DNA of 64,000 bases. Origin: Pseudodesulfovibrio thermohalotolerans. Lineage in GTDB: Bacteria; Desulfobacterota; Desulfovibrionia; Desulfovibrionales; Desulfovibrionaceae. The DNA lies in assembly GCF_021353295.2 (NCBI RefSeq), contig NZ_CP120635.1:1096001-1160000 (forward strand), read 5' to 3'. Under the pieces are notes generated by a model. The model was not told where the DNA came from and ran no database searches. It worked only from the letters and a program-made list of their open reading frames with translations. Below, piece after piece: positions 25,549-32,676 of the stretch (position 1 is its first letter; each line of letters begins with the position of its first letter). The translations under genes were made by a program, and so were the position numbers.

Positions 25549-25761
25549 ATGACCATGAACTGCAAGCAAAAGCTCATACAGGAAGGATACACCCGGTACC
25601 GGGGCGCAGTGGACGCCTCGGTGTACGAGTATTTCAACTGCGATTGTTCGTGGAAGGCCCAGTGGTACCTCAAAAAGGGCCAATACCGCTGCTGCGGCTG
25701 CAAGGAGCGGTGCGAAACCCGCGATCCGGAAGGGTTTCAGCTCTTTCTCGATCTCGGATAA
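25549..25761 (+). CDS. Small cysteine-rich hypothetical protein
   Basis: 70 aa, soluble. Seven cysteines are grouped as CDC and CCGCKERC plus a lone Cys at position 5, suggesting a zinc- or cluster-binding fold. Tryptophan, tyrosine and charged residues fill the rest. The gene ends 18 bases upstream of the secreted-protein gene, so the two are probably cotranscribed. ATG 25549 and ATG 25555 are both possible. Family not recognised. Confidence 0.65.
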   Translation: MTMNCKQKLIQEGYTRYRGAVDASVYEYFNCDCSWKAQWYLKKGQYRCCGCKERCETRDPEGFQLFLDLG

Positions 25762-25779
25762 GGCAACCAAGGAAGGACA

Positions 25780-26328
25780 ATGCGACGCATCCTCATCGCC
25801 CTGTGTCTGGCTCTGGCCCTGGCCGTTGTTTCCGGCCCGGCCCGCGCCTCGGATTACATGGACATGGATATCTGCCTGGGCAAGCAGGTCCTTGCGCGCA
25901 TCCTGTGCAAGGACGCCAGAGAGGTCAATTTCGTGGCCAAGGTCCGGGATAACGTTTACCTCTTTTCCGTGTTCTACGCCAAGCAGATGGCCCGGTTTGT
26001 GGTCGGTATTTCCAACGACAAGATTCGCGTCCAGGGTCGGGAATTTCTCAAGCTGACCCGGACCATCCCCTACGAGTTCGACAAGACCAGCAAGTGCGGC
26101 GTTGTCGAATACTCCTCCTCGGAATGCCGCAACAGCCAACCCATTGTCTGCTGTTCGGAAAAAACCGAAGAGGAGAAGCTGGACGACAAGTTCTGGGACC
26201 GTCCCATTCCCGACCTGCTTGAGGAAGACCTGCGCAAGGCACTCGAAGTGCTGCCGCCCGAAGACGGGCAACCCGCCCAGGGACAACAGGGCGCAGTTCC
26301 GGGAACCACGCCGCCTCCGGTGCAATAG
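25780..26328 (+). CDS. Secreted protein of unknown function
   Basis: 182 aa. A clear signal peptide (MRRILIALCLALALAVV to ARA) with an AAGGAAGG site upstream. The mature part has about seven cysteines (ICLGK, LCKD, SKCG, ECRN, VCCSE), consistent with disulfides in the periplasm. The C-terminal 30 residues are rich in Pro, Gln and Gly and probably disordered. No family recognised. It follows the small Cys-rich gene and is closed by a terminator. Confidence 0.75.
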   Translation: MRRILIALCLALALAVVSGPARASDYMDMDICLGKQVLARILCKDAREVNFVAKVRDNVYLFSVFYAKQMARFVVGISNDKIRVQGREFLKLTRTIPYEFDKTSKCGVVEYSSSECRNSQPIVCCSEKTEEEKLDDKFWDRPIPDLLEEDLRKALEVLPPEDGQPAQGQQGAVPGTTPPPVQ

Positions 26329-26348
26329 CTCCGATAACTACGTATGCC

Positions 26349-26379
26349 AAAGCCCCCGAGTTCGCTCAGGGGCTTTTTT
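26349..26379 (+). terminator. Terminator of the secreted-protein gene
   Basis: AAGCCCCCGAG / CTCAGGGGCTT stem with loop TTCG and one internal mismatch, then six T bases. 20 bases after the stop. Confidence 0.9.
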
Positions 26380-26408
26380 GCGTGAGATGAGCGGAGTGGC
26401 TGGTGGAA

Positions 26409-26597
26409 GGGGAGGGGCCTCGCCGACCGGGTGTTTTCGACGGCTCAAGAACCCTTTGAAAAGGGTTCTTGAGGATCTCCCAAACTTTTTATGTCATCTT
26501 CGGCGAATGGTGTGCTTTTGAAAATGTAAATTTCATAGCACTCGTTCAATCCGCGTAGCGGCACAAAAAGTTCAGGAAGGAAAAAGGGATGGGGGTT
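26409..26597 (-). repeat. Dispersed palindromic repeat, copy 1 (inverted relative to copy 2)
   Basis: Its reverse complement matches 30446-30686 at both ends: about 45 bases around TTTTTGTGCCGCTACGCGG, and about 85 bases from CATAAAAAGTTTGGGAGA through a hairpin to GGCGAGGCCCC. The two internal cores differ. The hairpin here has 14-bp perfect arms CTCAAGAACCCTTT (26444-26457) and AAAGGGTTCTTGAG (26460-26473). No coding content; no transposase. Confidence 0.8.
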
Positions 26598-26606
26598 CCG
26601 GTGCCT

Positions 26607-26918
26607 CTAAACTCTCCGAAACCAGAGGAGCAAGGCGATGACGGCGATCGTTGGATAGAGCGGCCACCATACTTTGTAGGCGATGCAGGCCCCGGCCACG
26701 GAGCCGAGGACCAGGACGTAGGCCCAGGCTTCCAGCATACGTTTGACGGTTTGCATGAGGTCCCGTGGCAAACCCTGATGCCGGAATGGTTCGAGGGGCG
26801 CGGTCGAGTGGTCCGGGCGCGATACAGCGCGTCGGGAGGATTGGAGTTTGTTGCCGCAGCGGGCGCAGGCCAGGGCGTCGTCGGAGTTTTTGCCTCCGCA
26901 TTTCGTACAGGTTATCAC
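26607..26918 (-). CDS. Zinc-ribbon membrane protein, hypothetical
   Basis: 103 aa from a GTG at 26918, chosen because it puts the zinc ribbon at the N-terminus (CTKCGG then CARCG, spacing typical of zinc-ribbon proteins). A basic middle and one or two C-terminal membrane segments (VLVLGSVAGACIAYKVWW and IAVIALLLWF) follow. Such small ribbon-plus-TM proteins have no assigned function. An upstream extension of 44 codons shows no conserved feature. Divergent from the 515-residue protein gene. Confidence 0.6.
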   Translation of the reverse strand: MITCTKCGGKNSDDALACARCGNKLQSSRRAVSRPDHSTAPLEPFRHQGLPRDLMQTVKRMLEAWAYVLVLGSVAGACIAYKVWWPLYPTIAVIALLLWFRRV

Positions 26919-27068
26919 GGCTGTGTTATGGCCGCCCCGGGCGGTTGAGGTCAAGGGCGGCGCGAACTCTTTTGTCCCGGAGCGGTTGGAGAAAATCCTT
27001 TTGCAGAAGAAGTGCGGATGGCATAGGGTTAAGCTCGCGAAAAGCTGCATCGAGGATAGTTTGAGGTC

Positions 27069-28616
27069 ATGACGGAAGTATCCCCTGGAATAAGGACGAA
27101 AAGAGCGGGCAAGGAAGAGCGTCTTGCCGCCTACCAGAAGACATTGCGCGCCCTGAAGGAGCGTTCATCGCTGCGCGAGGTCACGGAACGAGAGATGTTG
27201 TTGGCGATTTTGGAGCACAATGCCCCGGCCATCAACGAATATCCCATGCTCGACGCGCAACGCAGCAGCGTCAAGGAGCTTCTGTGCGGCCGGGTGGGAC
27301 ATCCCGGATACGAGTTCATCCATGAGCGGATCGGCCGGTTCATCGTGATGCTGGCTCATCATGAGAAGGCGGCCAAGACCGGGGACTCGTCGCGTCGCGA
27401 CGAGTTGGAGGCCGCGTTGCTCAACATCGAGGCCGTGCTCGTGAAATGCGCCCAGGGCATTGTCTACGCCATGGCCCTGGTGACGGACAACTTCGAAGAG
27501 CTGGTCCTGCGCTACTTCGGCCGACAGAGCCTGGAGCAGTACGGCGCGCTCATTGAGAAGCACCGGATCGACCAGGTGTTCTGGAACGCCTTCGTGGAGG
27601 AGTTCATCGCCAGCCGGGTGAAGGACGCGCACCGCGAGATTCTGGACGGCGGGCGGTACGTCGTGGCCAAGGAGCGGACTTTTCTGGTTATCCGGTTCCT
27701 TTTCGATGATATCCTTTCCAGGCTCAACCCCACGGATCAAGAAATTTCCAAGACTCGTATCCAGAAGAGCTACATCGCCGCCCGTGAAAATCCCGTCCAG
27801 CGGACTCGGACCAAGCTGGTCCAGGCCATGTTGCTCAAGGGGATGAAGCCGCTGTCGCAATTCGACGGGCTCTCCTCCGGCGAGTTGCTCCATGCCGCGT
27901 GTATCGTTTGCTCCGACCCTGTGGCCGAGGAGTTCGAGAACCAGTATCGGGCGCGGGTGGCCGAGGCTTCAGCTTCCCCTGACGGCGAGGCCGGGGGCAA
28001 GGACTCCGAGGAGCGGAAAAGGGAACAGGTCTGGTTCAAGTTCGTACTGGACCAGCTTGTGGGGCTGGGCATCGGTGCGGCCATTGCTTTCGGCGTGACC
28101 GGCGATCATTTTTTCAAGGCGCTGGAAGCCGTGGTACCGGATCAGATTCAGGGCATTACGCCGCTCAAGAAGGATTTCAGTCTGCCTGTGCTGGAGAAAA
28201 TTCTGTTTTTCCTGCTGGAAAATCATTTTATCCAGATTCTCAAGGAATGCGGCCGTGAGGAGGGGGGTAAAATCCAGGTGCGCAGCGGCCGGGCCAGACG
28301 GGTGCCCGCCCAGGCCGTGGACGCGCTGCCCGGCATGTCCAAAATCCGCAAGAAGCAGCTCTTCGGAAACGACGTGACCAGGGAAGACACCCTGTTGTTC
28401 AAGTACAAGACCGCCAAGCAGATGGCCGAGGCCATGTCCATGCTCTCCCTGGAGCCGGAATTGCGCCAGGGGCTGTCCGAGCTGTGGAAGCGGGCTGTGT
28501 TCCGTGTGGACATCATGGTTCTCATCAATCTGGAACTGGTGGCCCGGACCACAACCAACCTGACGGTTCGACTGACCGAAATCCTGCGAAAATACGGCGT
28601 AAAAAAGACCGCCTGA
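27069..28616 (+). CDS. Large hypothetical protein of unknown function
   Basis: 515 aa, soluble, mostly helical in appearance with many charged residues. No catalytic motif was recognised. One short hydrophobic stretch (LVGLGIGAAIAFGV, about residues 335-350) lies mid-protein after an acidic/charged linker rich in Glu, Gly and Ala. The N-terminal half has a regular spacing of Leu/Ile as in helical bundles. GC and codon use match the rest of the window, so it is a settled gene. It ends in a bidirectional terminator shared with purU. Confidence 0.75.
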   Translation: MTEVSPGIRTKRAGKEERLAAYQKTLRALKERSSLREVTEREMLLAILEHNAPAINEYPMLDAQRSSVKELLCGRVGHPGYEFIHERIGRFIVMLAHHEKAAKTGDSSRRDELEAALLNIEAVLVKCAQGIVYAMALVTDNFEELVLRYFGRQSLEQYGALIEKHRIDQVFWNAFVEEFIASRVKDAHREILDGGRYVVAKERTFLVIRFLFDDILSRLNPTDQEISKTRIQKSYIAARENPVQRTRTKLVQAMLLKGMKPLSQFDGLSSGELLHAACIVCSDPVAEEFENQYRARVAEASASPDGEAGGKDSEERKREQVWFKFVLDQLVGLGIGAAIAFGVTGDHFFKALEAVVPDQIQGITPLKKDFSLPVLEKILFFLLENHFIQILKECGREEGGKIQVRSGRARRVPAQAVDALPGMSKIRKKQLFGNDVTREDTLLFKYKTAKQMAEAMSMLSLEPELRQGLSELWKRAVFRVDIMVLINLELVARTTTNLTVRLTEILRKYGVKKTA

Positions 28617-28639
28617 CCTTTTTACGGGCGGCGGTCTTT
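28604..28639. terminator. Bidirectional terminator between the 515-aa gene and purU
   Basis: AAAGACCGCC (28604-28613) and GGCGGTCTTT (28630-28639), 16-nt loop; T and A tracts on both sides. The stem begins inside the last codons of the upstream gene. Confidence 0.8.
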
Positions 28640-28660
28640 GGTGCGTTTTTTTTGCGTCGG

Positions 28661-29542
28661 CTAGCGGCGGAAGACGATGGTCTTGTTGCCGTCTACAATG
28701 ACCCTGTCCTCCAGGTGCCATTTGACGGCACGGGACAGGACCTGGCGTTCGATGTCGCCGCCGAGCCTCTTCAGGTCGTCCACGGTGTGGCTGTGGGTCA
28801 CGCGGATGACGTCCTGTTCGATGATCGGGCCTTCATCCAGCTTTTCGGTGACGTAGTGGGCGGTGGCTCCGATGAGCTTGACGCCGCGCTCGTAGGCCCT
28901 GCGGTAAGGGTCCGCGCCCACGAAGGCGGGCAGGAACGAGTGGTGGATGTTGATGATTTGGTTGGGATAGCGGCTGACGAAGTCCGAGGTCAATATCTGC
29001 ATGTAGCGGGCGAGCACGATGAGGTCCGTCTGGCCGTTCATCAGCTCGATCATGGCGTCCTCGGCCGTGACCTTGTCTCTGAGGGACGGGCCCACGGGCA
29101 CGTGGTGGAAGGGCACGCCGAAGTTCTCCACTTCGCGTTGCAGGGTCGGGTGGTTGGATATGACCATGGACACTTCAGCGTCCAGCTCACCGCGCTTCCA
29201 GCGCCAGAGAAGCTCCATGAGGGCGTGGTCCACCTTGGAGCAGAGGATGACCATTCGTTTGGGTACCCAGACCGGGTTCAGGGACCAGTCCATGATGAAA
29301 TTGCCCGCCACTTTTTCGGCAAATTCCCTGCGCAGGCCGTCCAGGCCGTCCATGTCCAGGCCGGGCAGGAAAAATTCGTTGCGCATGAAGAACCGGCCGC
29401 CTTCGGGGTCGGTGGAATGCTGGTCCGAGTGGATGATATTGGCGTTCTTGCTGTGCAGAAAACCGGAAACTGCGGCTACGATACCCGGCTGGTCCGGGCA
29501 GGTGATGAGCAGCCGGACGGTGCTTTCCTTGGATTCGGTCAT
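28661..29542 (-). CDS. purU: Formyltetrahydrofolate deformylase PurU
   Basis: 293 aa from the ATG at 29542. An N-terminal ACT domain ([22 protein letters not shown]) is followed by a formyltransferase-like catalytic domain with [20 protein letters not shown] and a later conserved Asp in [12 protein letters not shown]. It hydrolyses 10-formyl-tetrahydrofolate to formate and THF, balancing one-carbon pools and supplying formate for purine synthesis. Length is normal (about 280-290). A longer open frame to 29629 lacks family similarity. Confidence 0.96.
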   Translation of the reverse strand: MTESKESTVRLLITCPDQPGIVAAVSGFLHSKNANIIHSDQHSTDPEGGRFFMRNEFFLPGLDMDGLDGLRREFAEKVAGNFIMDWSLNPVWVPKRMVILCSKVDHALMELLWRWKRGELDAEVSMVISNHPTLQREVENFGVPFHHVPVGPSLRDKVTAEDAMIELMNGQTDLIVLARYMQILTSDFVSRYPNQIINIHHSFLPAFVGADPYRRAYERGVKLIGATAHYVTEKLDEGPIIEQDVIRVTHSHTVDDLKRLGGDIERQVLSRAVKWHLEDRVIVDGNKTIVFRR

Positions 29543-29748
29543 TGTCTTGGATGCCTTGATGCGGTCTGAATGGTGTATGATCCGGCGGGAAACGGCCCGC
29601 GCCGGGCGCAAGGTTGGGCTGTACCGCAAAAGAGGGCCGAATAAAAGTCTTTTCCTCGCTCACTGGCCGGTAAGGCTTGGCAAGCGTGGATTTCGGCAGT
29701 ATAGGCAGGGCTGACTATCGTTGGACGACAACCATAAACGAGGAATGC

Positions 29749-30372
29749 ATGTCTGAATCCGCTTTGCAGAAGGTGATGGATCACGCGTCGGCCGGTCTGG
29801 CCGTGCGCAAGGCCTTCTTCGATACCAAGGCTGAATTGGTGGTCGAGATCGCCCGGGCCATGGCCGTTTGCCTGGCCGGAGGCGGCAAGGTCATGTTTTG
29901 CGGCAACGGCGGGTCAGCCGCCGACAGCCAGCATCTGGCCGCAGAGTTCACCAACCGATTCCGCATGGAACGGCCGCCCCTGCCCGGGCTGGCTCTGACC
30001 ACCGACACATCCGCCCTGACCGCCATCGGAAACGACTACAGCTTCGACGAGGTTTTTTCCAAGCAGCTCCTCGCCCTGGGCCGGGCAGGAGATATCCTCG
30101 TGGGTTTTTCCACTTCAGGCACCAGCACCAACGTCATTCGCGCCATGCGTGAAGCCAAGCGCAACAACATCGTCACCGTCGGCCTGACCGGCCAGAGCGG
30201 TGCGGAAATGGCCGCCGTGTCCGACTTCCTGGTTACCGTGCCCTCGGGCGATACCGCCATCATCCAGGAAATTCATATCGCCGCCGGGCACATGATGTGC
30301 CATCTCGTCGATCATTTCCTCTTCGAGGCCGTAACGGAACTCACGCCCTATCTGCCGGAATCCAGAGGCTAG
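29749..30372 (+). CDS. gmhA: Phosphoheptose isomerase GmhA
   Basis: 207 aa. SIS-domain enzyme that converts sedoheptulose 7-phosphate to D-glycero-D-manno-heptose 7-phosphate, first step to ADP-heptose of the LPS inner core. Signature CGNGGSAADSQHLAAEF and the GISTSGxS-like FSTSGTSTNV phosphate loop are present, with EIHIAAGHMMCH near the C-terminus (zinc-site His). Start ATG at 29749 follows CGAGGAA. Supports an outer membrane with heptose-containing core. Confidence 0.96.
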   Translation: MSESALQKVMDHASAGLAVRKAFFDTKAELVVEIARAMAVCLAGGGKVMFCGNGGSAADSQHLAAEFTNRFRMERPPLPGLALTTDTSALTAIGNDYSFDEVFSKQLLALGRAGDILVGFSTSGTSTNVIRAMREAKRNNIVTVGLTGQSGAEMAAVSDFLVTVPSGDTAIIQEIHIAAGHMMCHLVDHFLFEAVTELTPYLPESRG

Positions 30373-30388
30373 AAGCCTCCGGCGGCCG

Positions 30389-30443
30389 GGGGGAAGGGGA
30401 AAGGGAAACCCTTTGAAAAGGGCTTTCCCTTTCCCCTTCCCCC
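30389..30443. repeat. Very long perfect hairpin after gmhA
   Basis: 20-bp perfect arms at 30389-30408 and 30424-30443 made only of G and A (left) and C and T (right). The 15-nt loop itself is CCCTTT-GA-AAAGGG plus one C, so the fold extends to about 26 bp. It starts 17 bases after the gmhA stop and has no T-run, so it looks more like an mRNA 3' stabiliser or part of the repeat element than a classical terminator. Confidence 0.75.
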
Positions 30444-30445
30444 GG

Positions 30446-30686
30446 ACCCCCCATCCCCTTTCCCTTCCTAAACTTTTTGTGCCGCTACGCGGATAAGTTG
30501 GTTGCAATTAAGCTTATCTGACGCTTTGGGCGAGACTCGGCCGTAAACCTAGGTATTGAATAAGAAGCAGTTTCTTATGCATACACCCTTCGCCGAAGGC
30601 GACATAAAAAGTTTGGGAGATTCTCAAGAACCCTTTTCAAAGGGTTCTTGAGCCGTCGGAGACGCCCGGCCGGCGAGGCCCCTCCC
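30446..30686 (+). repeat. Dispersed palindromic repeat, copy 2
   Basis: Contains CTTCCTAAACTTTTTGTG followed by CCGCTACGCGG at the left and CATAAAAAGTTTGGGAGA plus a 14-bp hairpin (30623-30636 with 30639-30652) at the right; the TTTTTGTG and CATAAAAA elements face each other. About 85 right-end and 45 left-end bases are nearly identical to copy 1, in opposite orientation. The inner 100 or so bases are unique. Confidence 0.8.
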
Positions 30687-30711
30687 TCGCTGAAAGCGAG
30701 TGGGGGAGGCA

Positions 30712-30733
30712 GGCCCTGTCGGGGCTTTTTTTT
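30712..30733 (+). terminator. Terminator after repeat copy 2
   Basis: GCCC-TGTCG-GGGC hairpin followed by eight T bases (30726-30733). Upstream of it is another small hairpin CTCGCT-GAA-AGCGAG at about 30685-30699. Together they could end the gmhA transcript, 340 bases after its stop. Confidence 0.6.
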
Positions 30734-30752
30734 CGCTGGAGCGGAGAGGCGC

Positions 30753-31133
30753 TTAGAAATCTTCGCGCTTGATGCGGATAATCAGCCCTTTTTCACGGAG
30801 CTTTTGGGCCAGGATATTGGCGCGCTGGATGGATGGTACGGTGCTGATGACCAGTTGCGCGGTGCCGTTGTCGTCCCAGACCCAGATGTTTTCGGGCAGG
30901 ACGAGCCCAGCCTTGCGGGTGGTGGCGAGCAGTCGTTCGCGAGCCTGTTCTCGGTTGTCAAAAGAGGCTTCGTCCAAAGGATCGCCGCACGCCAAGACCC
31001 ACCAGCCGCGCGGCCGGAGTTTTGGATTGGGCTCTTCGCCGAAGCTTTTGGCCGTCACGGCGGCCTGCCTGGCACGGACCACGGCGGTCATGCGCAGGAT
31101 GCTTTCTTCCACTTGCCTGATTGCATTTTGCAT
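30753..31133 (-). CDS. Hypothetical protein
   Basis: 126 aa from the ATG at 31133, with GGGGGA upstream; two earlier in-frame ATG codons are less supported. Soluble, mixed alpha/beta. A central RPRGWWVLACGDPLDEASF segment and a C-terminal LVISTVPSIQRANILAQKLREKGL helix suggest a small folded domain. No family recognised. It faces the gmhA/repeat region and is divergent from the small membrane-protein gene at 31281. Confidence 0.6.
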   Translation of the reverse strand: MQNAIRQVEESILRMTAVVRARQAAVTAKSFGEEPNPKLRPRGWWVLACGDPLDEASFDNREQARERLLATTRKAGLVLPENIWVWDDNGTAQLVISTVPSIQRANILAQKLREKGLIIRIKREDF

Positions 31134-31280
31134 GTATGTAGATTCCCCCAAAGCGGCGGTGTTCATCCGCCAGAAGGTACAGTTACTCCGGGGCTCGGGG
31201 AATGGCAAGCAAAGCCGAGGGGGGACGCAAGTTTTTTCGATTGCTTGCGCAAGGTCGGGAGGGAATGTATCCTGCGCCGC

Positions 31281-31703
31281 ATGGTTTATCTTTCCGGTTC
31301 CGCGCCCAGGCGCACCCCTGCGCAGAAGTTTGCCCGCATCCTGATAGGTGTGGCGGCGGTCGGGCTTATCTGTTGGGGGCTGGCCTCCATTCCCTACGAC
31401 ATCCTGCGTGCCGAGCGCGCCCGGCTGTTCGGCGAGGACATTACGTCCGGCCTGGTGCTTGATGCCCGGACGGTCGAGGACCCGGATTATCCCCAGGCCA
31501 GTCTGGTCATCGAATACAAGTACGCGGACCCGGACGGGTTCACACGGCGCGCCCAGGCAAGGCTGCCGAACGGCCTGTGGCGTCGTTACCGTCCCGGCTC
31601 GGTGGTCAAGGTCCTGTTGGTCAGGGGGCGTCCGGAGCTGTCGCGCCTGCCCGACGAGGTGGAACCCGCCTTTCAGGTATGGCTCAGGGATTTGATGAAC
31701 TGA
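31281..31703 (+). CDS. Small membrane protein, DUF3592-like
   Basis: 140 aa. One N-terminal membrane segment (ILIGVAAVGLICWGLASI) is followed by an extracytoplasmic or cytoplasmic beta-type domain: GLVLDARTV, SLVIEYKYADPDG, and a hydrophobic-alternating PGSVVKVLLVRGRPELSR strand pair. This order resembles DUF3592 proteins. No function known. Ends 11 bases before the convergent gene. Confidence 0.6.
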   Translation: MVYLSGSAPRRTPAQKFARILIGVAAVGLICWGLASIPYDILRAERARLFGEDITSGLVLDARTVEDPDYPQASLVIEYKYADPDGFTRRAQARLPNGLWRRYRPGSVVKVLLVRGRPELSRLPDEVEPAFQVWLRDLMN

Positions 31704-31713
31704 CCGACTGCGA

Positions 31714-32310
31714 TCAGTTGCCGTACTGCTTGGGAAATTTCTCGCCCATGAGGTATTCCATGGCCTCGCGGTCGATGGTTCCCGAGGCGATGAGAAATTC
31801 CAGGCCCACGACCATGGGATGATACTCGATGCCGTGTCCCAACTCGTCGGCCGGGCCGTAGAAATAGCGTTCGGCGGGTAGGGCTTCGTTCACTTTCAGA
31901 AGTCCCTCGCCGGAAAGCGTCGAAGGCAGGACGTGGTCCAGAATAAGTCCGCCGGGCAGGGTGGTCCAGAGATGATAGGTCCCCAATGCGTCTTCGCCCG
32001 ATTCGTTTTCGATCATCTTCCGAAAATGTGCGGGCGTGACTGGAAAGCGCATTCCGCCGTCCACCGACACGTTGCCCATGGTCAGTATGCCGCCGGGAAT
32101 GTGGAATTTCTTGGTCAGCATATGGAACATGCCGAAATTCACGGAAAGAGCCTGCACGGCCCGCTGCCGGAACGGAATGTGTCCGGTCTCCTCTATGGCG
32201 TTCAGCACGGCCTGATCGAGCGGCATGGCCGTTTCGTTGACCGTTGGTTCGCCCAATCCCAGCTTCCGTGTCCGCGATACCGCGTTCTTGAATTCCTTGA
32301 GGTATGACAT
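31714..32310 (-). CDS. Hypothetical protein
   Basis: 198 aa from the ATG at 32310 (an ATG six codons upstream also possible). Soluble. Regions that look conserved include FHIPGGILTMGNVSVDGGMRF and YHLWTTLPGGLILDHVLPSTL, which alternate glycine turns with beta strands, and a helical C-terminus (EAMEYLMGEKFPKQYGN). Not recognised. Overlap-free and convergent with the DUF3592-like gene. Codon use is typical for the window. Confidence 0.65.
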   Translation of the reverse strand: MSYLKEFKNAVSRTRKLGLGEPTVNETAMPLDQAVLNAIEETGHIPFRQRAVQALSVNFGMFHMLTKKFHIPGGILTMGNVSVDGGMRFPVTPAHFRKMIENESGEDALGTYHLWTTLPGGLILDHVLPSTLSGEGLLKVNEALPAERYFYGPADELGHGIEYHPMVVGLEFLIASGTIDREAMEYLMGEKFPKQYGN

Positions 32311-32400
32311 GGCCGGTTTCTCTACCACCTCGCCCGAGTCCCGGCAAGCGGGTAGGGAAGATGGGGATGCCTCCTTCTCCTTCGCTAAGTCACAAGCAAC

Positions 32401-32575
32401 TTTCTTTCCTTAACTTTTTGGTTTCGCTTCGCTGGTAAGAACGTGTGTTTTATCTTGGGAATTACTTCTACAGGGTCATCCCCTTTGCAAAGAGGCTCAT
32501 CCCTTCGCGAACCTTTGGCCGCGCGGAAGCGCATACAAAAAGTTTCGGAGGGTGAGAGGGAGATAGGGGGGGCGG
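32401..32575 (+). repeat. Dispersed palindromic repeat, diverged copy 3
   Basis: Same layout as copies 1 and 2: TTCCTTAACTTTTTGG with TTCGCTTCGC on the left, and GAAGCGCATACAAAAAGTTT with CGGAGG on the right, facing each other. The arms are shorter and the centre differs. No ORF of note. Confidence 0.55.
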
Positions 32576-32585
32576 AGGCGAACAT

Positions 32586-32627
32586 TCAAAAAGCGTAATG
32601 CCCGCTGCGGGAAGCAGCGGGCATTAC
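32586..32627 (-). terminator. Terminator of nrdGD
   Basis: Perfect 14-bp stem GTAATGCCCGCTGC (32595-32608) and GCAGCGGGCATTAC (32614-32627), loop of 5, followed on the minus strand by GCTTTTTG. 50 bases after the nrdD stop. Confidence 0.9.
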
Positions 32628-32676
32628 ATTCCACTATCCTCGGACCCCTTTCCTCTCAGGGGTCTTCAGAACTCGA

